This document shows positions 39,160 through 51,500 of a stretch of DNA of 64,000 nucleotides, in pieces. Positions within the stretch are counted from its first letter, which is position 1; the number at the start of each line of letters is the position of its first letter. The position numbers and the translations under genes were made by a program. The DNA is from Centropus unirufus (Eukaryota > Chordata > Aves > Cuculiformes > Centropidae). The DNA lies in contig VYZI01000258.1 of the NCBI GenBank assembly GCA_013397695.1, forward strand, positions 865,322-929,321, given 5' to 3'. The notes below the pieces were generated by a model. The model saw nothing but the letters and a program-made list of their open reading frames with translations, searched no databases and was not told the origin of the DNA.

Positions 39160-42100
39160 ATAGCTTGAAAGTATGTAGCAAAAACTCAGTCAGCTCTCAA
39201 CCCATTGGGACTGAAAATACTTGTATTTGGCCAAAGCCAATCAATTTGAAGTATTCATATCCTATGAATAACAATAGTTTTTCCAGTTTTGAGAACTTTT
39301 TATAAGAATGATTTTCCAGCTGATGTCTGTGGTAGATAAAATCTGTTACCTGCCACAATCATTCTTTGGTATTTGTTTCCTACCTAAAAATAAAGAGGGC
39401 TATCAATGGTTTTCCCACCAAAGTGTTGTCCCAGCACCTTTGATCCTGTTTCTACCAGTGGTCAGGCCCAGAGAGTCTGCAGTCAAGAATAAGAATGATA
39501 GATTCCTCTTCTGGTGATCCATCAACTAGAGACGTTGGGAAGGAGGGAAAAGAGGCGTCTTCCACTTTCTTTCAACTCAACCAGAGTTTTGTGAAACAGT
39601 CAGTGCTAAGTTCTTTCATGGTGTTGTGGGTTGTTTTGTTTTTTTGTTTTTTTTTATTTAAAAAACACTTTTGTTTGCTTACATCACTAGCCACATTAGA
39701 TGTTACTAATTAAAAATGCTTGAATCATTTAGGTTAAATTTAGGTTAGATTTGCCTTTGAGCAGAGAAGGCCTTATCCTGCAAAGTGGTAAGCATCCCCT
39801 TCTCCCACAGCCCTCTCAAATGGAGCAGAGAATGCAGCATGCCTCAGGAGGTGGACAGGCCCTTGAAAGAGCAGGTCACAGTTTAGAGTCAATTAAAATA
39901 TAATGATGCTTCTCAAATATTTTTTTATTAACATGTCATGGACTTCCCTACAGTAATAATTTCTATGCCTGAATATAACACTAAGTATTATAGTAAGCAG
40001 TAAAATCTTCCTGCATTTTTTTCAGGCTCTCTGCTGTATGTGTTCTGATATGAGTGGAGACGGCTATTTTTCCTTTTAATTTCTCTGCTGCAAATAAGTA
40101 ATACAGCTTTACTGTTCCACTTCATCCCAGGCACTACTTTGTTACAGTTATGCCATTTCTCTTGGGCTTAATGATACAATGAGATGATGGAAAGTGAGTG
40201 ACCTTTCAAAATGGAGTGAAATATAAACACCGTGCTATCAAGCTCCTGTTTTCAGGTTCTGGAGCAGCAGCCTTCTTCAGTAGCCCTGTAGTTCCCAAAG
40301 GGGCTGTGGAGGATGTTTATGGATTGAGATGCTCTCATGACTCACATCACTGATGCCTCTGATGGTAAACAATTGTGTGAGCAGGTAAGCAGTTTAACCC
40401 ATGTCTGCTGATAAGTTTTTCAGGGGAATTTTTTTTAGGAGGTAAAAATGGAGTGTACCCACTCACTTGGGGCAGTATTACCTGAAAGCTTTTCTCTGTG
40501 AACTCTCCTCCCTCATATAGAACCCAAGACCCCAACCCTCAAGCTAAAAAAACTAATATTCCTAAATGTCCCTATTTAGGTTATTTTGACTCTGCCTGCT
40601 TTGAACTATTTGCATCTCACTTACCCAGTGTTGTGTATGTATTATGTATACTGAGATGCTTGAGAAGACGTGTGTGGATCTTGCGCAGATTTTTTAAGAT
40701 GTTCATGTCAGAATCAGAATCTCTGTATTTAGGTCCTCAGTACAATGGCCTTAGTAAACAGTGTCACAAGCACTTGCAGCTGCATTATTGCTTCCGTTGA
40801 TGCCTTCTCTGCAGTCTGGGGAGTTGCTTGCTGATGAGTTCTTCAAATCACTGCAAGTGCCTATGGTGTCAGTGAGACAGCAGGAATGGAGGGGTTATTC
40901 AGTGGTGACTGATCATTTTTCCTTTCATTTTTTAAGTCAATTGGTTTTGTTCTCTTTGTACCATCTCATTTTTCTTTTTACTAGTCTTTATAACTCTGCC
41001 TTTATTAAAGGCTCTGAGGAGATCTTCATATTGAGAGCTCTGTTTCAGTGGAATTTTTGGTGGTTTTAATCTCACATTAGCAAAAGACAGAAGTTTTCTG
41101 GCCACAGTTGCTTTCATTCTCTAGTCTTACTGGAAATAATAATAGAATGCCTGATTACAAAAAATTATCACTTATGGTTCTTTGCCTTCTTGAGGATGCT
41201 TTCCAGATTGCGGTGATCATTTTGGTGGCTGAATATGCTACACTTTACAGAGAGAACAAGGAGTTTAGAAGGGATGAAAAAAGTATGTTATCTCTGACTT
41301 TTGTTTTATTTAGTTTGGTGGTAAAGAAGCTGAGACAAGGGTAAACTTTTTTATAAGTCAGTGAGAATTTTGTGTATTGAATTTAATGGGATCAGGATTT
41401 CATTGTGTATTTGAGAAGTGTATACCAATTTTAGTACCTAAGCATGAGTCTTATTTTACCACTTTCTCAAAGTATTTACATGCTCATAAAATGCTTAGCT
41501 AGTACTTAGCTAGCGAAATCCCTTTTAAGATATCTTGTTTCTGTAGAAATCCACAATAAAATGGTAATTTTTAAACCTTTGTGAGTACACTGAATTTTCC
41601 AAAATGGTGGGTATACTCTGATGGGATTTTTAAGGAAATATTAACAATTTAGGTTTCTAACTGTCATTTCTGCACAAGTATCATTGCCAATTTATTTTTT
41701 AAGTCTGGACCGTAAGGCTTTAATCTTCAAAACTGCTTATGATTCCTGCTGGCTTCTGTTGGAAATACAGAAGGTACAGCACACGAGAGGTAAATTAATG
41801 TCTAGAAAGCGTAGTTACCAATAGTCTTTTGAAAATGTGTACTTTTTTGTTCTGCGACACATATACCACATTACTGTAACACAGCTGGGAATAGCACCTT
41901 TGCTTTTGCAAGAATATATGGGCTTCCTAAGCCAGTGCTTCATCTGACATGCAATTAGTTTTTTTGAGAAGACAGAGCTCTAGTTAAGACTAGTTAAGGG
42001 ATTTTTTAATTGTATCTTTACCTATTAAAATGGTATTCACAAACTATGTACATGTTGGGGTAGAGTACTAAAATTGTCTTTTGATGTTTACTCTATAGTT

Positions 42101-42756
42101 TGCTTAGAATTTTCTGTAGGAATGTCTGCCAGACTGTATTCAGGTGTGGTTGTTTGGGTATGGCATGAAATAAATATTCTGTGAACAGTCATGCATCTAA
42201 AAACATTCTTGAGCCCAAGAATAGTCCATGTATTTAGCAATTGTTCCCTATTAGATGAGCTGATGGTAAATATGCCTAAATGCAGAAAACAAATAGTGCA
42301 GTATACTTTCAATTGCACTCTTTCTTGAAGAAGAAAGCAGAGTGTGATACTCAGGAACTGCTAAACTTTGTGAGAAGTCAGTGGAAGAACTGTTTCAGAT
42401 CTTAGCCAATGCTGCCACTTCAAATGCATAAAAAGCACTTGAACTGAAATTCTCTGCTGCTATTGTTCTGCCCACTATTGAAGTATACAATGTTATGCTT
42501 TGAGTTTCTCCATGAGTCACATTGAAAGTCATCACTGTCATATTCAACCTTCAACTTTGTTTTCTGTGCTACTAGGGAGAAAGGGAAGTGGCACGTTACT
42601 TATTCATAACTCACTGAAACTAGCAAAGGGCAATATATTTGTTAGGAATCTTGCTAATGCAAATTTTTTTCATTATTTTTACTTAAGATCCTTTTACATC
42701 CTGACTTTAAATGGCTATCTGATTAGCCCTCTAACCTCTCCTTGGGAGATTAATTT

Positions 42757-43523
42757 AATCACAGAATCATAGAAGGGTTTGGCTTGGAAGGGGTCTTGAA
42801 GGACATCCAGTTCCAAACCCCTTTCCATGGGTAGAAACGCCTTTCACTGCCTCAGGTTACTCAAAGACCCATCCAACCTGGCTTTGAACACCTCCAGGGA
42901 TGGGGAATCCATGACCTCCCTAAGCAACCGGTTCCAGTGCTGCACCACCCTCATTGTAAAAAAATTATTCCTAATATCTAAACAAAATCTACCATCTTTC
43001 ACCTTAAAACCATTACCCCTCATCCTATCTCCCTGATAAAGAGCCTATCGTTAGCTTTCCTATTGGCTTCTTTTAAATACTGGAAGGCTGCTTATAAGGT
43101 CTCCCCAGAGCCTTCTCTAGGCTAAACAAGCCCAAGTCTTTCAGCGTGTCCTCATATGGGAGGTGCTCCAGCCCTCTTATCATCGTTGTGGCCCTCATCT
43201 GGCCCCACTCTGTAAGTTCCATGTCCTCCCTTTGCTGAGGATTCCAGAGTTGAACACACTATTCCATGCGAAGTCTCATGAGTACGGGAAACAATCACCC
43301 CCCCTGACCTGCTGGCCACATTTTTTTTGATGCAGCTGGGACACATTTGGCTTTCTGTGCTGCCAAGCACACACTGCTGTCTCATGTTCATCCATGTGCA
43401 CCTCCAGTCTTTCTCTTCAGGGCTACTCTCAATCCATTCTTTGCCCAGCCTGTAATTGTGCTTGGGATTTCCCCAACACAGGTGCAGGACCTTGCACTTG
43501 GGCTTGTTGAACTCCATGAGGTT
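42757..43523 (-). mobile_element. CR1 LINE, 5'-truncated copy (minus strand)
   Basis: The left end, AATCACAGAATCATAGAAG, is the CR1 3' tail in reverse. On the minus strand, pieces of the ORF2 C-terminal half follow from right to left: MEFNKPKCKVLHLCWGNPKH near 43450-43517, ending close to the CATGAGGTT motif where the related stretch in the long + strand CR1 has LMRFNKAKFKVLHLSGGN. Frameshifts break the frame. The length of about 770 bp and missing reverse-transcriptase core are typical of 5' truncation. It is opposite in orientation to PARP8. The right boundary meets an ATTTA repeat. Confidence 0.92.
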
Positions 43524-43551
43524 ATTTAATTTAATTTAATTTCATGAGGTT
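43515..43551. repeat. ATTTA-type repeat flanked by a CATGAGGTT duplication at the CR1 5' end
   Basis: CATGAGGTT at 43515-43523 belongs to the CR1 copy. It is followed by (ATTTA)-like repeats and then by a second perfect CATGAGGTT at 43543-43551. The pair brackets the truncated 5' junction of the element. It may be a target-like duplication, template switching during insertion, or later slippage. Confidence 0.7.
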
Positions 43552-46500
43552 CTCAATCTCTGATTTTCAACCGAATAACATTTTTTCCTCTTAATTTCTC
43601 TTGAATATGGCTTGTGATTCTCCCTTGGTCGATCAAGTAAAAATGATGTCCATCTTCATGTTTGTACTCAGGAAAACATGTCTCAGCTGTCATCACACTT
43701 CCTAGAACAGTGGCTCATTGATTTGGCATACTCAGTATACCTAAAGGTCTGTACCCATTTAAATGCTTTTGCTTGCCAGACTGTTCTGCCAGATTTGGAA
43801 TTGTTTCTTGATATTTCCCTAACTCCCCTCAGTTTACTGACATCTTTTTAATGCTAATGACAGCCAGGGCTGAATGTTGTCTTTGAGGTGCACCTGTACT
43901 TTCACATTGAAACTTTCCTATCTGAAAAAGAAAGGGGGAAAAAAATCTTTTCTTTTTGTCATCTCATACTGAATTTTCAATTTTATTTGCTGTTCTTAAG
44001 TGCATGCTGTTCATGACTCTAGTATTATGGCAGAGGTGTTACAGGTGAGATTACAGTGTTGGGATTTTGACCTGCTGTCAGGTTTCATGGTGACCCTGGC
44101 ACCACTGTAATTCTTGGGTCTTTTGGGCTGAGGAGGCAAAACTTGCTGGCGCTGCAGCCAGCTGCACAGCACCCGCTTTTCTGTGTCTAACCACAGAGAA
44201 CAGTGTGTCTTTGACCATGTTAGTGTAATGGGACATAAAGAGGAGCCAGCCCCTCAGGTTTGCAAGCAGTCCCTGCAGCTCTGTGGCACAGAAATTGGGA
44301 GCAGTGGTTGTTACCGTGGATTAAAGTGTGTGCAGGATATGGGTCTGTGGCATATCATAAAGTAGCAATGCTGGACACTGCCTTACTAACTTGACTAGGA
44401 GACTGTACCTGTAGGCAACAAATAAGTAACTGACTGTAGGTATGCCAGTGATCCTGAATGTGAATGCATCATATTGACATGAATAAACTGGATCGGGCAA
44501 TTTCATAGGTAACTTCTCTTGAAAATATTGCCCTATGAGATTTTGTTTTGTTGAATGGGTGCAAGAATATGTACTTCTTATTTGGAATATTTCTAGTAGC
44601 TATAGTTTAACATTAAAATTTTATATTTGGAAGTTATATATTGAGTTTGTACTGCTGTTAATGGAAGCTGTATGTATGGAACTTACAGCTTTAGTTCATA
44701 AATATAGTATTTTAGCTATACCAAGAGGTACTGGGGAATTTATTTTGGGGACAGAAAGGGGAGATAGTTTTGAATTCTTTGTGATATCTCGAAGAACTGA
44801 AGAGAAAAGAGTATATAAAAGTATTACTTTTTCCCTGCACAGCAGTGGCTATCACAAACTTCATTAGTTAAACAAGCATAATGCTAACTAATTAATGACC
44901 ATGTAGAGTGGTCTAGAAAGGATGCCTGGGACTTTCCTCCAGTGCTGAACACATGGAAAGGAGCCATTCCCCTTCCTAAGGACATGATGAAGTTAAACAG
45001 TGAGTGCCTCTAGGGATTTATATAGGCTTTATTTTTCTTTTTAACAATTGGCCAGATGCTGGAATTATATTATAATATGATTAGGTAAAACCTACTGTCA
45101 CACGATGCTCTTTTCTTTTGCTTGGGTGATTGAAACTGTTCAGTTTGCAGCTTGCCTTGTTTCTCTGCCTTGAGGTCATGGTTGATTCTTTTTATGTCCC
45201 TTTGTTTCTGTTTTGAAAGATCAACTCATGGAGGCTTTGTCAAGCAGGGGTTGGTCAAATTTTTGTTCAGATTATCTGAACTGAAACCTGAATTGCTAGA
45301 ATTGCAGCCACAAGAAGCCTCAGAATGGCCTTCCAGTAGAAACAATGTCGACCAAGACCTTGTGGCTTTGAGATAACCCTGAACTGGCTCCAAAAAGAGT
45401 GCATCATGATTGCTTCTGACAGCAGTGATGCAAAATGAAAAGTATCTGGAGAGAGGAAATATTTTCTTCCTTGAAAAAAGAAAACAAAAACCCACCCCAA
45501 AACCTGTTAAAACATATAGTGGAAGAAGATGGGCCCACTGCTGGTAACAAGGTGCCCAGAAGTTGTGTTCATATATGCTGATCTTATGCAGCTGAGTCAT
45601 GAGGTTACTGTCCTGAGTTTGTTTTGCACACTTTGTCCTGAGGAAGACTGAAATTGGATGGAGAGCTGATGGGGAGAGTGGAAGGGGGAAACGGTGGAGA
45701 GAAGGAATAACACAGAAGAGGGTTTTCAAGAGTATCTGTGTTTAGGGGAGGGACCTCTACCTGGTCAGAGAGGGGGACTGCAGGAAGAGGTGGCTTTTGT
45801 GGTTCAGTGTGAAGTGGTCTGATTCTGGTACAGACTGATTGTGGAAACCTGGCTTTGCACTCATAGCTGTTTTTTGATGTAAGTCTTTCTAGAATGACAC
45901 ACAGCATGCACTGTATTTTCCCCAAGAGTCCTTGATTTGCTTATTTTATAAGTGCTATTTTTATTTTTAGGAGTGCCCTCGTGTATGTTAGAGTGGTGAT
46001 TAATGCTTTAGATTTCGTTGCATTTACTGGAAGTTGCTACACCTTTTCCATTGGATGTTTTGCAAAAGGGAAATGGGTGAACTGCAGTCTTCTGTATCCC
46101 CTTTATTTAAATAGTATGTTGAACATAGTGGGGATGTATGAACATTTTTGTCATTCCATTCAGAGGCACTTTGGTTGTAGGGAAGGATCAGTAGTGCAAT
46201 TGTTCTTAGTGGCAAATGCAAACATAGAAGAACTTTGACTCAACACCTCTGTTCCTTCAGGATACCTGAAGAAATTAAAGTAGTGTCTTTTTTTTTTGAT
46301 GCATTGATGCTGCTCATCTCTCTTTGGAATAGTTCTAATTCGTCATCAATAGGTGTGCCTGGGACTTTTCATATGTCATCATGCACATGCATCCTCCAGC
46401 ATCCAAAGGAAAGGATTACTCAGAGTCATTTGTTATTCTTTTCTGTAAAATTGCTGATGCACCATGGGGAGTTTTTTATGTATAGTGAAAGGTGCATATG

Positions 46501-47920
46501 CACAAATTTGAATTCACCTGGCTATATGTAGCAGCAAAGAAATAGCTGCAACTGGCACTGAGTCATCATATATTGGATTACAAAGGATACAGAAACTTTC
46601 TGGAGGGAGTTTTAAGGTGGCCTGTATGTCTGGAAACAAAGTGTTGAGATGAAGAGGTACACATTCAAAACATTTTTAAGACTACTTCAGAAATCCATTA
46701 AATCCAGGAAACAACATGGATGCAAACTAGTTCACAGCCTAGTTGTATAGCATGCTGCAAATATAAAAAAAGTGCTTACCAATGTTTGCAACCTTTGGAA
46801 TACATCTTGAGATTTTTAGCAAAGTGATTAAGTAATTGTTTCCAGAAATACCAAGAGTGTATTAGGACCCAGAAGTTTTGTATTTTCTATGAAACTTGTA
46901 TGTTCAACTTGTATGTACCAAATTCTTCCTTACACTTAAGTCCTCTCAGGGACTTAATTAAAATTCTAAATTCTGTAACAGAAAATAAATTTTAATGTAG
47001 TGAGACTACTCTCACTGCCCTTTATTAACAGTCACTTTTTCCATAGCTGTGCTAATATGTGCATGAAAACCTAGATCCAACTCCTTCTAATTTTTGTCTC
47101 TTTTGTGGAGACTTCTAATTTTCTTTTCCAGAACATCATAAGGTTGGTTTTCAGTAATCGTTATTTTATTTAATGACATCGGTTTCTTGTTCACTGCTTA
47201 AAAAAATCCAGAGGTCCTGTGCTTCAATAGTCATTTCACTGTGTGAAAGAGCAAAAGCCCTGTATATTTATTTGTATTTCAAAAAGTCTTATGCAAACTT
47301 TTATTTTCAGAACCATGTCATGTGATGCACTATCTTCTGTATTTCTACCTTGTGTGATTCTGATTACTGTTCATCTGTCTGTGTGGTTTGAGATGCACGT
47401 CATTTTGTGGTTAGTGTTTTACGCAACTGGAACAGTTTTCAGTTCCATTTCTGTTTATTGTCACGATACTGGAACTATGTTATAAAGTTACTGTGAATGA
47501 ATAGAATGCAGTACTTGCTGATTTGCATTAGTTAGTAGTATTTACTTCACTCATTAATGTAATTTGCTATACAATAAAATTTACACCTTACTATTAGAAA
47601 TGTACCATTCTGTATTTTTTTCTTTAGTCATTACTTGCAGTAGTTGATTACAAATTCACCTGATAAGAAAATTCAGAATGCTGCTACAGTTTTATTTGTG
47701 TTTCTAAATATGAGCTTCAGTGGACAACTTTCTCAGCTGATATGTGCTGTGTGGGATGGAATCTTTCAAAAGCTCTAGAGTGGAAGAGCAAGATTATTTT
47801 TTGTGTAGTGCAATTGCATTGTTTTTTTAAGAGCTCCATTGAAAGGCAATGAAGTGTTTCATAGCACAGTAGTTAAACATATCAAGTAGTGCCGATTTTG
47901 TTCATTCTGTCTTCATTGTA
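43552..47920. other. Intron 2, unique sequence between CR1 and the solo LTR
   Basis: AT-rich intronic sequence without a recognisable repeat. The longest open frame (45226-45729, minus strand) has no start context, composition or domain that would suggest a real protein. Confidence 0.55.
47916..47920. repeat. Left target-site duplication of the solo LTR
   Basis: TTGTA immediately precedes the TGTCC start of the LTR and is repeated at 48513-48517. Confidence 0.85.
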
Positions 47921-48512
47921 TGTCCTAGGTTACAATGTAAGATGTGCCCAAAGGTATGTATTCTATCACCATCTTCACAAGCTGTTAAAGCAGGTGGGGC
48001 AATGTTCATTGTCTCCTACCATGACTCATCCTTGATAACTCTCTCTGGGAGTTATCTCTGTTCAATGGGCAATCAAGGACTCTGCCACATGACTCATAGA
48101 TAACTCNNNNNNNNNNNNNNNNNNNNNNNNNNNNNNNNNNNNNNNNNNNNNNNNNNNNNNNNNNNNNNNNNNNNNNNNNNNNNNNNNNNNNNNNNNNNNN
48201 NNNNNNNNNNNNNNNNNNNNNNNNNNNNNNNNNNNNNNNNNNNNNNNNNNNNNNNNNNNNNNNNNNNNNNNNNNNNNNNNNNNNNNNNNNNNNNNNNNNN
48301 NNNNNNNNNNNNNNNNNNNNNNNNNNNNTTCAGGAGGACTGCAGCCACCACTTCATTGGACTGCTACCGCCACCCTGACTGACAGGGTGTCAGGTTGCAT
48401 TCTGACCCTGTCAGTGGTTTTCTTTTGTACTATTGCATTTATTTTATTTTCTCTTCCTATTAAATTGTATTTCTGACTCAGAGTCTCACTGGTTTGCTTT
48501 CAAACCGGGACG
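47921..48512 (+). mobile_element. Solo LTR of an ERVL-like endogenous retrovirus
   Basis: The element starts TGTCCTAGGTT and ends AAACCGGGACG, an imperfect terminal inverted repeat of the TGTCC...GGACA type. It is flanked by a direct 5-bp duplication TTGTA (47916-47920 and 48513-48517). Five-base duplications and the TGTCC start fit avian ERVL-type LTRs. The upstream half (U3) has two perfect ATGACTCAT palindromes at 48021-48029 and 48089-48097 and a GATAACTC...GAGTTATC hairpin. The downstream half has a polyadenylation signal ATTAAA at 48459-48464. No gag, pol or env sequence adjoins it, so it is a solo LTR. The final A of the expected CA end is mutated to G. A 222-N gap lies inside, so the true length is uncertain. 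It has the same orientation as PARP8. Confidence 0.88.
48107..48328. other. Assembly gap inside the solo LTR (222 N)
   Basis: A run of 222 N between the U3 part and the CAGCCACCACTTCATTGGAC part of the LTR. The gap probably reflects a GC-rich or collapsed part of a multicopy LTR. Confidence 0.99.
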
Positions 48513-48517
48513 TTGTA
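48513..48517. repeat. Right target-site duplication of the solo LTR
   Basis: TTGTA directly follows the GGGACG end of the LTR and is identical to the left copy. Confidence 0.85.
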
Positions 48518-51500
48518 GAATAAAATGGTTAACCCCAGGCTGTGGCTTTGGAAGTTTTGTCGTTTGGCAATGTCCATTAGGCCAGAGAGATCTTTTTGCC
48601 ATAGGAAATTGTTGCTGATGGCTCCTGGGTCTCCTCTACTATCATTTGCATGCATGTCATCTTTGAACAAATTGGAATGATGGACTCGAAGTTGAAACCT
48701 TTTGTAGTGTGTTCAATGATTAGTTTTGATTGTAGTTCTCTTCAGAGAATTTCCTAGTTCAGATAAGGTCAACAAAGGAAAAGGTTGATGGATTATTTTT
48801 TTCTTGTTAACTATTCCAGTTTTTTTTTTTAATAGGTAATCTGCCTAGTTTTCATTTGGCCAGTACCTAAATGCCTTTATGTCCTACCAGTTCTCAAGGC
48901 ATTTCTTCAAAGGTCAGATGTTTCAGGAAAGCAATTTGGAAGTTTTGTTTGGATGAGATGCTACAGTACATTTTCTGAAAATCATAATTTCTGTCCTTTA
49001 TTTGCAATATTAGTAATTGCCAAGTTATTAGATTTCAAACTGGATCACCGATGAGTTGCTAGAAAAGAGAGTGGCCTTTGTTCATGGTGGAATCCTTTTG
49101 GTATAAGTTTTCATCTCAGGAAAAAGAATGGCCAGAATTAATATATTATGAAAGTTCTGCCTTCAGGATCAAATGGTGATCTTGTTGAAGTAGAAGACTA
49201 AAGACTGTGAAAGTAATAGAAATACACTGAAGAGATTGGAAGTATTTTCAAAGATAAGGAAAGAAAAGAGTAAAGATGGATGTGGGAATGCTTTCTGTGT
49301 TGTTAATGGACATTCATGAAATGTTGTTTTACTCTGCCATGCTATGAGCAAATACTGAAGATGAGTAGTAGTTTTGAAAGCTATGTTTTGAAAGCTTCTT
49401 TTACCAGGGAATTGATAACAGAATACAATTTCAGCTGTATCTGTTCAACTGAACCTTATTCCTTCTAACTGCCTTAACGGAAAAAAGAGTAAAAATCATT
49501 AGGTCTGTGTTATGCTGTGCTTTCACAAATATTATATAGATCATTAAAAAGGCCCTTCCACCAAAAGTTTTCACCAGTATAATTTTATTTTTTTTATCCA
49601 GTTTTCACTGACCTTTTCTTTAGCTCGCCAACATGTTTGGAAGTTGACCCTGGCATATAATCAATGTCACAGTAACATTTAATCTTACATATTTGTCCAT
49701 AGCTTACTTTGCTGACTTTTAGTATTTTTCTTTAAGTATCAAGTTTCACGCATCCTGTTAACTTACTTCATTATGTCATTGATGTGTGAGATCTGGTATT
49801 TTGGGTATTGTAAACAAAAAAATTTACCTCTTGTGAATTTTGTAGCTCCAAATACATTTGGAGTCCTACTTACTTTTTTTCCTACATGTTGTTATAAATT
49901 GGCATTAGACCACAATCAGATTTCACATGACAAAAAAATTTGCTAACTTTCTTCAGTAAGTTTGCAATAAAACACTAACACATGGATATCTGACTGTAGT
50001 AGAGGCAGGTAAAACTGGAATAGAAACTACATCACTATTTCCACACTTTATAAGGTATTAAGTCAGTCATTGCCATGGGACAGGGATAGTTGAATTGTCA
50101 TAACCATTCCATAGGCATAAATCTTAGGCTTCTGCCCAATGATTCACACTGTTCTTGCTCTGCAAAACAGCTGGAAATTCGACTTAAAGGATTTATTTCC
50201 TAGAGAGAAACTACAGCTGGCATAGGGTCAAGATGATGTGAATTAAATGGGAGGATACACCTTACACTCCAGTACCCGCTATTATGTCTGTTGCTGTTAT
50301 GGCTTTGGGATGCATGTCTGATCTTGGGGTTCGTACCATGATACGTAAAATCTGCAGTTCAAGGCGTAGGAAACAACCTTACAAATTGATGTGAAAGTGG
50401 TTCTTTTTCTTTGTTGCAGAAACTTTTGCTTTGCTGCCTTTTTCAGTTTTGGTGGACTTTCATGTTTGTTTGCTTTGGAGCTTCAGTTTTGGGGTAGTAT
50501 TTTGACTGATAGTATAATCACTTAGGATTCTGGATTCCTTTTTAACTGGCTTTAAGAAACTACAGTAGCATCAAATACAGGTGAGTCTGCTTCTGCTATA
50601 TAAAACTGGGGCAGATTAATTGAAAACTAGTAATTATGTGGCGCAGCCCCATCTAATTGATGAATTGGTGCTCAAATGCAGATGGACTTTTGCAGGAAAA
50701 TCTTTCTGAAGACCAGTTATGGTTAAAACACATTGAAATATGCTTGCATGGAGTCCCCTGTGATTAGAATTGTTACTAAGACAAGGCTGTGGATCTATGT
50801 GTCAATATTATTTCAAGCAATAAAAAGTTTACTCTAAAAACTTGTGAGCAATGAAAAATGACAACTCTCGCTAACTTCTTGTATGGTATTTTACTATTAA
50901 GTATGAAAAAAATTACAAGGCTATTTCTGGTGTGAATCTGGTTCTGAGCTTAAGGGTCAGCAAATGTATGTAGAATGCCTTCTCAGAGGATCTAAAGTGG
51001 GAAAAACAGAAATAACACCATCATTGAGGCTTTGTTTGCACCCAAGTGCTTAACTATGTTCATGTAGCTAAAGCAGAATAACTGAACAGGCTAGGCTGAC
51101 TGTTGGCTGGTTAGAACATGTTTATGGGAATGGAAATAAAATATAGTGCAATAAGCTGTATTTATAGCAATAACTGCAGTAGGGTTGTATGGAGGAGCTG
51201 CATTTCGAGGAGGAAAAAACACATCCCTTGCTGGAATAATCAAGTTGTACTTCTATCTGGGGGCCAAACCTAAATTAATTCCAGCTGCATTTCTGAGTAT
51301 TTAAACAAGAAAGCTGCTTCAATAAAGGCTTTGTTTGGCTCTGAGAAAATTTAACACCGAGAAGAACTGAACATCTGCATCTTCACTGAAGTCTGTGCTA
51401 TTAAGGTGGTGTCAGCCACACAGCCCTGTGTTTCACCCTTGACTTTAAATCTCATTGAAGTCAGTGGAAAAATGCCTGGGTGGCTGCAGGATGGAGCCTC

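Larger units (their letters stand above)
21264..42756. other. Intron 2, central unique sequence with small tandem repeats
   Basis: About 21.5 kb of AT-rich sequence with no recognisable transposon. Local structure: an 11-bp tandem pair at 27158-27179, a 26-bp tandem pair at 28623-28674, a 15-bp pair at 30106-30135, an 8-bp triplet repeat at 35893-35920, and AT-rich microsatellites at 36478-36529 and 39129-39159. GC-richer patches at 24270-24480, 34000-34700 and 36600-37100 carry longer open frames by chance; none resembles a protein family I know. Confidence 0.55.

Noticed and set aside
45226..45729. 167-codon open frame on the minus strand, the longest in the window
   Set aside because: No domain, no homology I recognise and no splice or promoter context. 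A chance open frame in an intron.
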